A DNA stretch of 64,000 nucleotides from Carboxylicivirga sp. M1479 (GTDB lineage: Bacteria > Bacteroidota > Bacteroidia > Bacteroidales > Marinilabiliaceae). Of this stretch, positions 8,828 through 16,951 are shown piece by piece. The translations under genes were made by a program, and so were the position numbers. The stretch is from positions 186,001 through 250,000 of the forward strand of contig NZ_VKDE01000004.1 in NCBI RefSeq assembly GCF_007097485.1. The letters run 5' to 3'. The stretch's first letter is position 1; the number at the start of each line of letters is the position of its first letter. The notes beneath the pieces were generated by a model, which made no database searches, had not been told where the DNA came from, and was given only the letters and a program-made list of their open reading frames with translations.

Positions 8828-10258
8828 TTATAGTTTGTTTAATTTACCACTCCATACTTCTGTGGTAGTTGTAATCTCTTCACTGTAGCTTACTTCTCCT
8901 GAATCAGGGTCAGTAGTGCTTGTTTTAACAGCTGTATAGCCACCAACAATCCAAACCTTGTTATCAGCATCGATGTATGCCGAGTGTCCAGCACGACCAG
9001 TAAACTCTGCAGGTAACATAGCATCTTCATCAGGAGCTGTCCAGTTAATACCATCAGTTGATACTAATACATCATTAACACAAACACCTAATTCTGTTTG
9101 ACCACCGAATAACCATATTTGTCCGTCGTAAGAAATAGCTGCTGCTCCCATACGAGGGGTCAAACCTGTTGGTGTATTTTGTGTCCATGTTGTTCCATCG
9201 GTGCTACTCCAAACATCACCAGATAAGAAACCACCTTGAATTTGTCCACCAATCATATAAAGTTTACCATCGTGAACGATGTTGGCTGAATTACGACGAG
9301 GAGCTTCTTCAGGTAGGTCTGTTTCAGTCCAAGTAGTTAAATCTGATGTGCTTCTGATTTTGTTAGAAAGAGATTGCGGGCCAAAGAAATCTGAATCTAA
9401 ACCTTTAGCGCCTGAAATAGAACCATAGAAAGTTGTTTGGCCACCAACAGCCCATAGAGCATTATTGAACGAGTAGCTCGCAAATGTTACGGCAGGTGTT
9501 TCGTAAGCATTATCTAGCTTAGTGAACGTTTCGCCATCGGTACTTTCCCATACTTCAGCAAGATCCTCAGGAGCCCAACCGCTTGCAAGAGCCGCATAAC
9601 CTGTAATGTATAATTTCTCATTATGAACAGTCATAGTGTAATAAGCACCGGCAGCTGCACCTGGGAAATTCGTATCTAAAGTCACTTCAGTCCATGTTTT
9701 TCCATCATCTGATTTAAATAACTTAGTAGAGCTTGAAAAACCACCGTTACTGAATACGGCCAAGTGCTTACCTTTATAGTTTACAGCTTGCATGGCGTTA
9801 TAACCCATGTCTGTGATTGCTGGATTTTCTTTTACCCAACTAACACCTTCAGGGTTTACTTGCGATACATTAACTGTAACTTGGTATGTTAGAATTGTAA
9901 CCCCATCTTCAGCGGTTACAACATAGTTAACAGGCGAGCTAAAGTCGTTTTCAGTTACTCCGCTTTCTTGCTCGGTCATACCTACAGTTACTACTGTTTT
10001 ATCAATGGCATCAAATTCTGCAACCAGAGCAGATACATCAGCCATATATGGTAATTCATCGGTATTGGTAATTGTGTAATTGGTTTGGTTTACCTCAAAA
10101 TTAATATTCTCTAAACCAGGTATGGCATCATCAGCCATAAAACTGAATGCTGTTAATCCAGTTAATGACGACTTTGGTGCATCATCTTCACAAGAAGTAA
10201 AAACTAAAGTAACAGGCAATAGTAATCCCATTACAAATTTTAATAGATTTGTTTTCAT
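8828..10258 (-). CDS. Kelch-like beta-propeller lipoprotein (DUF6242-like)
   Basis: A 476-aa protein. A lipoprotein signal (LLLPVTLVFTSCEDD) puts the lipidated cysteine near residue 23. A beta-sandwich-like region at about 30-130 includes the segment ILTYQVTVNVS, typical of cadherin-like Bacteroidota lipoproteins. It is followed by repeated blades of the type LYMIGGQ, IWLFGGQ, VWIVGGYT and WSSTDGTTWTQ, the kelch-type propeller pattern. It is probably exported to the cell surface and may bind a ligand or partner. It lies between FecR and SusC on the same strand, with a terminator-like hairpin before susC. Its job is unknown; a surface accessory binding protein of the SusCD system is the simplest inference. 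Confidence 0.75.
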   Translation of the reverse strand: MKTNLLKFVMGLLLPVTLVFTSCEDDAPKSSLTGLTAFSFMADDAIPGLENINFEVNQTNYTITNTDELPYMADVSALVAEFDAIDKTVVTVGMTEQESGVTENDFSSPVNYVVTAEDGVTILTYQVTVNVSQVNPEGVSWVKENPAITDMGYNAMQAVNYKGKHLAVFSNGGFSSSTKLFKSDDGKTWTEVTLDTNFPGAAAGAYYTMTVHNEKLYITGYAALASGWAPEDLAEVWESTDGETFTKLDNAYETPAVTFASYSFNNALWAVGGQTTFYGSISGAKGLDSDFFGPQSLSNKIRSTSDLTTWTETDLPEEAPRRNSANIVHDGKLYMIGGQIQGGFLSGDVWSSTDGTTWTQNTPTGLTPRMGAAAISYDGQIWLFGGQTELGVCVNDVLVSTDGINWTAPDEDAMLPAEFTGRAGHSAYIDADNKVWIVGGYTAVKTSTTDPDSGEVSYSEEITTTTEVWSGKLNKL

Positions 10259-10381
10259 ACAATTTAATTTTTGTAGTTGAAGACGGTAGTTTGTAATTGA
10301 TTAAGGGCTTTTACAGACTACTGTCTATTTTAAATTAATAACGAATTTTTCATTTTGAAGCGGATACATTTATCCCAATAA

Positions 10382-10398
10382 CATTAACTTGGTTAATG
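10382..10398 (-). promoter_or_regulatory. Dyad in the FecR-kelch gap
   Basis: CATTAAC and GTTAATG flank a 3-nt centre, forming a perfect 7-bp inverted repeat in the 211-nt gap between the FecR stop and the kelch-gene start. It could be an operator. Nothing else clear is seen in this gap. Confidence 0.25.
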
Positions 10399-10469
10399 AT
10401 TTATCTACTAGCTTCGCTACCGGCCGTGTGGCTCGCCAGTGGTTTGTAAATTCAATAGTTAGCTTTGTC

Positions 10470-11516
10470 TTATGAAAAGACTACTGTTATTTTCCGTTTA
10501 GTTATTTTGACTTCTAGTACTTCTGAATCAAAGATTGTGTTTAATAAATCTTGAACAGATGGATCGTTGTAGCTTCCAGAGTAGTTTTGATAAGGGTTTA
10601 ATTCGCCCTTGAACTCCACTCTTTTGTCGTACCATTCAGCAATTTTAAATGCTAGTTCGTGTTGCTTTAAATTATTAAAGCAGAATATTTTATCTTTCCA
10701 ACTAAATACATCGCAATAATTGCCAACGCTTGTTTTTGCCATTTCATCTTTGTTTGAATAGGTAACACGCTGACCTTGCTTTACTTTTGTGCTCTCGAAT
10801 AAAGCCACTTCTTTACTGCCTATCTTTTTAGCTGGCTGAAGCTTGAACATAGGAATAATAACCTTTTTGTATACTGTATCTACTACAGTTACTTCGCCTT
10901 CTTCAACAGCTACATCCAAGTGGTTTGATTCACTATCGATGACTAATTTTCCATTGCGAGCAATGGCACATCTTTTTCCTGAATTAACAATAACAGGTAG
11001 GTGAGCCGCAGTAGGATCTATTTCAATGTAGGCTTTACCTTTCAGTACTAATTCTCGATTCGATTGGTTATAGCCATCATTATAGCTTAATTCACTGCCT
11101 CTTGAAAGAAAAACCTTTGTTCCATCGGGTAGATAAAACGAGCTTACCAATTCACTACCCACTACTTTATGGGTAAAGCCATAGCCTTGTTCATCTTCTC
11201 CATACTTGCCTAGTGCAAGCGGAATAAGTGCAATTAGAGCCAAAATAGCAGCCACCTTAATCATTCGGCTTAGGCTGAAGATGTTATTGTTACTTTGTTG
11301 ATGACGAACAGATTTCTTCTGAATTTTATTCCAAATAGCACTTTTCCTGAGTTGCTTTTGTTGCCTTCCCAGGTTGTTCATTGCTTTTTGATACAAAAGG
11401 GCATTATCATCTTTCTCAGCTATCCAACGAAACAGTTCTTGTGTTTCATCTGCTGAAATTTCGCCGCTTAATTTACGGTTGATTAAATGCTCTATGTCTG
11501 TTCTAAGTTGTGTCAT
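10470..11516 (-). CDS. FecR family anti-sigma factor
   Basis: A 348-aa protein. The cytoplasmic N-terminal segment (about 1-85) matches the sigma-binding region of Bacteroidota FecR proteins (LINRKLSGEISADETQELFRWI). A transmembrane helix follows near residues 87-103 (IKVAAILALIALIPLAL). The periplasmic FecR domain begins at FYLPDGTKVFLSRGSELSYNDGY-type sequence, and a DUF4974-like C-terminus includes the segment KQHELAFKIAEWYDKRVEF. It holds the adjacent ECF sigma factor inactive until a periplasmic signal arrives. The gene follows the sigma gene after about 100 nt. In the classic system the signal comes from the STN domain of a TonB receptor, which the SusC here appears to lack. Confidence 0.92.
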   Translation of the reverse strand: MTQLRTDIEHLINRKLSGEISADETQELFRWIAEKDDNALLYQKAMNNLGRQQKQLRKSAIWNKIQKKSVRHQQSNNNIFSLSRMIKVAAILALIALIPLALGKYGEDEQGYGFTHKVVGSELVSSFYLPDGTKVFLSRGSELSYNDGYNQSNRELVLKGKAYIEIDPTAAHLPVIVNSGKRCAIARNGKLVIDSESNHLDVAVEEGEVTVVDTVYKKVIIPMFKLQPAKKIGSKEVALFESTKVKQGQRVTYSNKDEMAKTSVGNYCDVFSWKDKIFCFNNLKQHELAFKIAEWYDKRVEFKGELNPYQNYSGSYNDPSVQDLLNTIFDSEVLEVKITKRKITVVFS

Positions 11517-11617
11517 TTTCTTATTGCTATTCTTAAAGACTCGTATCTTTTACTTTTCCGTTACTCTAAAAGTGTTTTTTTTGTAATTATTTTATAACTA
11601 TACTTGAGGACAGTGAT

Positions 11618-12199
11618 TTACAGGTGTAAAAAAATGATTATAATTTTCATTCCATAGTTTTTTATAACCTCTAAAATACGCTTGGTAGCTTTTTTTAGGT
11701 GAACATCCAATGTGTTTTCTGATATGGATAAACGCTTAGCTGCATCCTTATATTTTAAACCCTCTTCTCGCACTAACTTAAATGCTTCTTTACATTTAGG
11801 CGGTAGGCCGTCTATAACGGCTTCTACTTTTTCGGTTAATTCATCTATCTCTAAACTATGTTGTGGATCAATTTCGTTAGGTGCTAAGAACTCAAAGGCA
11901 TTTTCAATTTCAACCGTGTTAACTTTCTTTTTGCGGAGGTAGTTAAGGCATTGGTTTTTTAGCGATATAAAAAGGTAACTTTTGAAATTACTAATTTCTT
12001 CTAATTGCTGCCTCTTATTCCAAATTTTGGCAAAAACATCACTTATAACTTCTTCAGCATCGGAATAATTGCAGTACAAGCTTGTTACATCAAATGCATA
12101 ATCGTAATACTTTTCAAATAGTTGATTGAAAGCATACTGACTATCATCTAATATCTGCTCAATGAGCAAACGATCCGATTGTAGTGAGAAATTATCCAT
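11618..12199 (-). CDS. ECF RNA polymerase sigma-70 factor (FecI-like, Bacteroidetes family)
   Basis: A 193-aa protein with sigma region 2 (YAFNQLFEKYYDYAFDVTSLY, then SDAEEVISDVFAKIWNKR) and region 4 with a helix-turn-helix (LPPKCKEAFKLVREEGLKYKDAAKRLSISENTL). Length and motifs fit the Bacteroidetes family-1 ECF group that pairs with FecR. It directs RNA polymerase to a small regulon, probably including the downstream kelch-SusC-SusD genes. The C-terminus ends in a short hydrophobic stretch (MKIIIIFLHL), which is slightly unusual for a cytoplasmic factor. Confidence 0.93.
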   Translation of the reverse strand: MDNFSLQSDRLLIEQILDDSQYAFNQLFEKYYDYAFDVTSLYCNYSDAEEVISDVFAKIWNKRQQLEEISNFKSYLFISLKNQCLNYLRKKKVNTVEIENAFEFLAPNEIDPQHSLEIDELTEKVEAVIDGLPPKCKEAFKLVREEGLKYKDAAKRLSISENTLDVHLKKATKRILEVIKNYGMKIIIIFLHL

Positions 12200-12367
12200 G
12201 ATTTACCAGCGCAATATAATGAAATTTGCCTATTGCTATAAATCACTCTGTTTATTTAGTTTTGGACTTTACGGTAGTAATGCTGTGTTGGAATAACTTT
12301 TTTTAAGCTTTAAACTTAATTTTTGAAGTAGCAGTGATAAACCCCTTTTAACAACAGAATGAGGTAT

Positions 12368-12478
12368 CCAAAGAGCAATAGTAATTATCGAATGATGTTG
12401 AGGTACATATTGGTCAGATTGTTTTTTATCATTCGTATAAATGAAGATTCTGTTCTTTATATTTTAATTGCTCTTTGG
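12368..12478. repeat. 111-bp element with 12-bp perfect terminal inverted repeats
   Basis: CCAAAGAGCAAT (12368-12379) and ATTGCTCTTTGG (12467-12478) are perfect inverted repeats bounding AT-rich DNA with an inner pair CGAATGAT/ATCATTCG. It fills most of the 296-nt gap between the peptidase stop and the sigma start. It could be a small non-autonomous mobile element or a long transcript hairpin. No coding sequence is seen in it. Confidence 0.4.
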
Positions 12479-12495
12479 ACGCCTAACAAGTGTTT

Positions 12496-13758
12496 TTACA
12501 ATTGATATTCTTCTATAAAATCAATTACTAATTGATAGATGCCTTCGAATACAGGATATTCTAATTTTTCTGGGGTATCCAATGGTTCATGATAGTATTC
12601 GTTACCACCTGCTGTCCAAAAGAATAAGGATGGAATGCCTTTGTCGTGAAAATGGTAATGGTCAGAAGTAGCTTCGTAGCCGGTTGGTTTAAGATGTTGA
12701 ATGTAATTGTTTTGTTTGTTGATGGATAAAAACTGCTTTTTTATGTCTGGATATAATTCTGCATGTATGAGTTCTGTCCAATCTGTACCCGAGGCCACCA
12801 TGTCGAAATTGATTACCAGTTTGGTTTTATCTAAGGGGTAAACAGGGTTGTTCACATAGTATTCCGAACCATAAAAACTGGCTTCTTCTGCACCAAAAAA
12901 TATGAATTGTATACTGTAGTATGGTTTATGTTTTTTAAAATAAGTGGCTAGCTCAAGCAGTATAGCAACACCACTAGCATTATCGTTGGCACCCGCATAC
13001 ATTGCTTCGCCAAACATACCCATATGATCGTAATGACCAATTAATGTAATGCAAGTGTCAGTTTTCCCCTCAATTAAACCCGTTATGTTTTGTGTTTGAT
13101 AATTGGTGGTGAACTTATTTACCAAGTCAATATCTATTGAAGTAACTGCTTTGGTCATTAATTCTTTCCGCACACGAAAGGTACCATAATCATTAACATA
13201 GCGACGAGCGGAGTATTTGGGCGAATCTACCCGATCAATAATGCCTTTTACCATGAGGGGAGACGAGGTGAATGTGTTACGTGCAAAATAATACAAATCA
13301 CTGTTGTTAATAACCGTTGAATCGAAACAGATAAAAGAATTCTTCAGATCTGAAGCAAGTAGTTGATTTAGTTGTCGTCTGCTCGTTAATATTTGTTTTG
13401 TTATCCATTTTACAGGGAAAGTGCCTTGTAAACTTGGTGATGTAGGGTAGGCCACCCAATCAATCCCATTTTGTAAGCTTTGTCCATTAATTGTTAAATT
13501 AGGCTTGCCAACGTAGCTGTTTATACTCATGTTAAAATGCTGGTAATAGGAGTTTCCTATAGGCTTGATACCAATTTCCTTCAGCTTAACAGCAATGTAA
13601 TCAGCTGCTAAACTATCGCCTTTATTAGTGTATCCTCTCCCATAAAATTCAGGTGAACTTAAGTCGTTGACATATTGCTTTACTCGATTCATGTTTTGCC
13701 CAAAGGCAATTACATGCAAGGCCATTATAAGCCAAGAGCAGATAATAATTCGTTTCAT
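12496..13758 (-). CDS. Secreted M28 family metallopeptidase (aminopeptidase)
   Basis: A 420-aa protein with signal peptide MKRIIICSWLIMALHVIAFGQ. The catalytic M28 domain occupies about residues 215-420 and carries the dizinc ligands in order: H and D in LIGHYDHMG and GANDNASGVA, the EE pair in FFGAEEASFYGSEY, D in NFDMVASG, and the C-terminal H in the SDHYHFHDKGIPS segment. Family members remove N-terminal amino acids from peptides in the periplasm or outside the cell. The N-terminal 200 residues contain a region like the protease-associated insert. The gene stands alone on the minus strand and diverges from the methyltransferase, with no visible operon partner. Confidence 0.9.
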   Translation of the reverse strand: MKRIIICSWLIMALHVIAFGQNMNRVKQYVNDLSSPEFYGRGYTNKGDSLAADYIAVKLKEIGIKPIGNSYYQHFNMSINSYVGKPNLTINGQSLQNGIDWVAYPTSPSLQGTFPVKWITKQILTSRRQLNQLLASDLKNSFICFDSTVINNSDLYYFARNTFTSSPLMVKGIIDRVDSPKYSARRYVNDYGTFRVRKELMTKAVTSIDIDLVNKFTTNYQTQNITGLIEGKTDTCITLIGHYDHMGMFGEAMYAGANDNASGVAILLELATYFKKHKPYYSIQFIFFGAEEASFYGSEYYVNNPVYPLDKTKLVINFDMVASGTDWTELIHAELYPDIKKQFLSINKQNNYIQHLKPTGYEATSDHYHFHDKGIPSLFFWTAGGNEYYHEPLDTPEKLEYPVFEGIYQLVIDFIEEYQL

Positions 13759-13978
13759 AGTGATTTACTTTTAAAAATGTTTGCCGAGCAGCAAAGGAAA
13801 GAATACTACGAAAGGAGCAAGCTAACACTTGTCATGGTTTGTAGTTAAGTCGTGTTAAAAAAGTTTAAGGCATATGATCCTTTAATATCAATATTGTTAG
13901 TGGTATTCCTTACTTTAGAACACTCTAATTATGTTGTTATGGAATAATGTTTTATCATTCTTGTTTAAACGAAAATAG

Positions 13979-13995
13979 ATATCATGTGTTGATAT
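13979..13995 (+). promoter_or_regulatory. Dyad just upstream of the methyltransferase gene
   Basis: ATATCA (13979-13984) and TGATAT (13990-13995) form a perfect inverted repeat with a 5-nt spacer, 22 nt before the start codon at 14018. It could be an operator, although AT-rich dyads of this size also arise by chance. Confidence 0.25.
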
Positions 13996-14017
13996 TAAGT
14001 ACAAAAAGTAATTAATA

Positions 14018-14638
14018 ATGAAAGAATTTTGGGACGATAGATATAGTCAGGACGAGTTTGCTTATGGAGCAGAACCCAATGAATACATTAAAGAAAAGTT
14101 GCCCTTACTAAAACCAGGAAAGGTATTGTTTCCGGCCGAGGGAGAGGGACGTAATTCAGTTTATGCAGCGCAATTGGGCTGGGAGGTATGTGCTTTTGAT
14201 TTTAGTGCTGTTGGCAAAAAAAAGGCAGATGCTTTGGCGGCTTCAAAAGGTGTAAGTATTAACTATCAGGTAAAAGGTTTTCTGGAGGAAGAATATGAAG
14301 CAAATGAGTTTGATGCCATATGCCTTACCTTTGTTCATTTTCATCCTGATATGAAAATGCAAATGCACAAACGACTGGATTCGTATCTTAAGGTGGGAGG
14401 TTATATCATTATGGATGCGTTCAGCAAAGAGCACCGTGAGATTAACAAAGTAAATGAGCATGCAGGAGGTCCACCCAATGCTGACATGATGTATTCAATC
14501 GAGGAAATAAAAAGCTATTTTGATAATTACGATTTTATAGAACTCAAAAAGGAGTTGGTTCATTTGCAAGAGGGTTTTGGTCATGTGGGTGAGGGTTCTG
14601 TCATTCGATTTGTGGGGAAGAAGAAGTTTAATAAGTAG
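14018..14638 (+). CDS. Class I SAM-dependent methyltransferase (TehB/TPMT-like)
   Basis: A 206-aa cytoplasmic protein. SAM-binding motif I is VLFPAEGEGRNSVYAAQLGWEV, followed by CAFDFS at the end of strand 2 and FDAICLTFVHFHP for motif II. The opening WDDRYSQDEFAYGAEPNEY is the typical start of the TehB and thiopurine-type methyltransferase group, whose members methylate small soft nucleophiles such as tellurite, selenite or thiols. The substrate cannot be read from sequence. It is transcribed alone on the plus strand, divergent from the peptidase and convergent with the lysine operon. Confidence 0.85.
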   Translation: MKEFWDDRYSQDEFAYGAEPNEYIKEKLPLLKPGKVLFPAEGEGRNSVYAAQLGWEVCAFDFSAVGKKKADALAASKGVSINYQVKGFLEEEYEANEFDAICLTFVHFHPDMKMQMHKRLDSYLKVGGYIIMDAFSKEHREINKVNEHAGGPPNADMMYSIEEIKSYFDNYDFIELKKELVHLQEGFGHVGEGSVIRFVGKKKFNK

Positions 14639-14695
14639 TCAGTTTCTACTCAATATATTCTTTTGCTCAAACGAGTGTACTGTATTGTAAAAAAA

Positions 14696-14729
14696 GAAGA
14701 GCCCACCAGAAAAAAATGGCAGGCTCTTC
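14696..14729 (-). terminator. Rho-independent terminator of the lysine operon
   Basis: GAAGAGCC (14696-14703) pairs perfectly with GGCTCTTC (14722-14729). Read on the minus strand, the stem is followed by a run of about eight T. It lies about 210 nt beyond the thiolase stop and is the only good terminator downstream of that gene. Confidence 0.7.
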
Positions 14730-14761
14730 ACTCATAGACTAAAGGTTTAAGCGTATATGGG

Positions 14762-14930
14762 ATTATACCAATACTACATTGAAACGCGCCTCATTCTTTC
14801 GTTCTTTTGAACTTATGATTTTGTTGAAAAACATCGCCGTAACTTTGCTATGCCTCAATTTTTCGCCTCACATAAGTCCAAAATATTCAAAACAATTTAA
14901 GTTTCATTTCAAAATAGAATTGGTATTATA
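14762..14930. repeat. MITE-like element with about 24-bp imperfect terminal inverted repeats
   Basis: The left end (14761-14784, containing TATACCAAT) matches the reverse complement of the right end (14907-14930, containing ATTGGTATTATA) at 19 of 24 positions. The 120-nt interior has no open reading frame and carries related GAGGC-containing stretches in both orientations. It lies between the thiolase stop and the operon terminator, so it is transcribed as the 3' end of the lysine mRNA. Its structure suggests an interspersed non-autonomous element, but a second copy is not present in this window. Confidence 0.55.
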
Positions 14931-14939
14931 AACTCCAAA

Positions 14940-16121
14940 TTAAATTCTTTCAACACACATGGCAATGCCCATGCCGCCTCCAATACAGAGGGTCGCTAGG
15001 CCTTTGTTGACTTCGCGCTTTTTCATCTCGTGCACTAATGTTGTTAGAATGCGTGTACCACTGGCACCAATAGGGTGGCCAATAGCAATAGCGCCTCCAT
15101 TTACATTGCATATTTCTGGCTTCAGTTCCAATTCTTTCATAACGGATAAAGACTGAGCTGCAAAGGCTTCATTGGCTTCAATAAGCTCCAGCTCATCCTT
15201 GTTCCAATCGGCCTTTTTTAAGGCGCTACGAACAGCCTCCACCGGGCCAATTCCCATAATGCAAGGCTCAGTACCGTGCCAGGCATAAGAAACAATCTTA
15301 GCCATTGGTTTTAAACCGTATTTCTCAACCGCTTCTTTGCTGGCCACAATAATAGCTGCAGCACCATCGTTTATGCCTGATGCATTAGCGGCCGTTACGC
15401 TACCATCTTTTTTAAAGGCAGGACGTAGTTTAGCCAACGATTCCGCCGTAACACCAAAGCGAACAAATTCATCTTGCTTGAAGATGATTGGATCTTTTCT
15501 ACGTTGAGGTATTTCAACAGGAACTATTTCATTTTCAAAACGCCCTTCGTTAATGGCTTTTTCTGCTTTGTTTTGCGAGTCGGCTGCAAATGCATCCTGC
15601 TCTTCGCGACTTAAGTTGAATTTATCAGCCAGGTTTTCGGCCGTAATACCCATGTGGTAATTGTTGAATACATCGGTTAAGCCATCAGCAATCATGGTAT
15701 CTACCAATGTGCCATCGCCCATGCGGTATCCATTACGTGCTTTGGGTAGTATGTATGGTGCTTGCGACATGTTTTCGGCTCCACCAGCAATAATTAATTC
15801 GGCATCGCCCGCTTTTATGGCTTGAGCTGCCATGGCTACCGTGCGCAGTCCAGAGCCACACACCATGTTAATGGTCATGGCTGTTTTTTCTTTTGGTATG
15901 CCTGCTTCCATGGCAATCTGACGTGCCACATTTTGTCCATGGCCAGCCTGTAGTACGCTCCCCATTAATACTTCATCTACCTCCGAGCCATTTAGTTTAT
16001 TGCGCTCCAAAAGGGTTTTAACAACTGTTGCACCCATTGTTGCAGGAGAAATTGTTGATAGGGATCCTCCAAAATTACCTATGGCAGTACGAGCTGCATC
16101 GATGATATAAATTTCTTTCAT
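14940..16121 (-). CDS. Acetyl-CoA C-acetyltransferase (thiolase)
   Basis: A 393-aa protein, full length for the degradative/biosynthetic thiolase family. The nucleophilic cysteine is in NMVCGSGLRTV (near residue 88), the catalytic histidine is in GGAIAIGHPIGASG and the second cysteine is in CIGGGMGIAMC. It splits acetoacetyl-CoA plus CoA into two acetyl-CoA. As the last gene of the lysine operon it would take both acetoacetyl-CoA molecules made per lysine, one from 3-aminobutyryl-CoA via Kat and one from acetoacetate via the CoA-transferase. It follows kamE after 97 nt that include a heptad-repeat array. Confidence 0.94.
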   Translation of the reverse strand: MKEIYIIDAARTAIGNFGGSLSTISPATMGATVVKTLLERNKLNGSEVDEVLMGSVLQAGHGQNVARQIAMEAGIPKEKTAMTINMVCGSGLRTVAMAAQAIKAGDAELIIAGGAENMSQAPYILPKARNGYRMGDGTLVDTMIADGLTDVFNNYHMGITAENLADKFNLSREEQDAFAADSQNKAEKAINEGRFENEIVPVEIPQRRKDPIIFKQDEFVRFGVTAESLAKLRPAFKKDGSVTAANASGINDGAAAIIVASKEAVEKYGLKPMAKIVSYAWHGTEPCIMGIGPVEAVRSALKKADWNKDELELIEANEAFAAQSLSVMKELELKPEICNVNGGAIAIGHPIGASGTRILTTLVHEMKKREVNKGLATLCIGGGMGIAMCVERI

Positions 16122-16134
16122 GGTTAATCATTTT

Positions 16135-16164
16135 AGTCCGAAGTCCGTAGCGCGGAGTCCGAAG
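16135..16164 (-). repeat. Heptad-repeat array before the thiolase gene
   Basis: On the plus strand the units are AGTCCGA, AGTCCGT, AGCGCGG, AGTCCGA plus AG, four 7-bp repeats. The array ends 13 nt upstream of the thiolase start. It matches the array at 22526-22555 in opposite orientation at 25 of 30 positions. Confidence 0.7.
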
Positions 16165-16218
16165 TTTTGTATGTTTTCACAGTGCTTAGTGCACTTGTTC
16201 CTTGGCACTATAAATATT

Positions 16219-16947
16219 TTATTTTCTCTCCACCATTTTCTCCACAATAAACGAAGCCACATTCTCGGGGTAGGTTCCGCGGCCAAAGCCCACATCGTAG
16301 CCCAGCTCCAAAGCCAGCTTGTTACTGATGCGTGGGCCACCTGCCGCCACAATTAATTTTGAGCGCAAACCTTCTGCTTCCAGTAGCTCAACCAAATCGG
16401 TCATATTCTGAATATGCACCTCCTTTTGCGTTACTACCTGCGATACCAAAATAGCATCGGCATTTAGCTCCACGGCTTTTTTAATCAACTCTTCATTGGG
16501 TACTTGCGCCCCCAGGTTATGGGCTTCCATCATAGGGTAGCGCTCCAGGCCGTAATGTTGGTCAAAACCCTTCATGTTCATAATGGCATCAATACCAACC
16601 GTATGGGCATCGGTGCCAGTGCAGGCACCTACCACTACTACTTTACGTTTAATCTGCTCCTTAATAAAGTTGTTTACCTCGTAAAAATCCATCGATTTCT
16701 CTACGGCTTCCACCTCTATCTTATCGTAATCGATCTGCTGTTGCGATTTACCGTAAATAACAAAAAATGTAAAGTCGTCGGATAGGGGGTTGGAGTGAAC
16801 CACTTCCACCTCTTCAAATCCCAGTTGGTGTGCATATTGCTTAGCAGCCTCATCGGCTTTGGCCGAGTGTGCCACAGGTAATGTAAACGATAGCTGCACA
16901 GCGCCGTCGTTCATGGTATCTCCGTAAGGACGAATTATATTGTTCAT
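16219..16947 (-). CDS. kamE: Lysine 5,6-aminomutase beta subunit
   Basis: A 242-aa protein with a Rossmann-type cobalamin-binding domain. The DxHxxG motif lies at D113-A-H115-T-V-G118, so the histidine can replace dimethylbenzimidazole as the lower ligand of adenosylcobalamin. Further B12-domain landmarks are VVVVGACTGTDAHTVG and LIVAAGGPRISNKLALELGYDVGFG. With KamD it moves the epsilon-amino group of L-beta-lysine (or D-lysine) to C5, giving 3,5-diaminohexanoate, using B12 and PLP. It starts 4 nt after kamD, so the two subunits are tightly coupled. Confidence 0.95.
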   Translation of the reverse strand: MNNIIRPYGDTMNDGAVQLSFTLPVAHSAKADEAAKQYAHQLGFEEVEVVHSNPLSDDFTFFVIYGKSQQQIDYDKIEVEAVEKSMDFYEVNNFIKEQIKRKVVVVGACTGTDAHTVGIDAIMNMKGFDQHYGLERYPMMEAHNLGAQVPNEELIKKAVELNADAILVSQVVTQKEVHIQNMTDLVELLEAEGLRSKLIVAAGGPRISNKLALELGYDVGFGRGTYPENVASFIVEKMVERK

Positions 16948-16951
16948 AACC

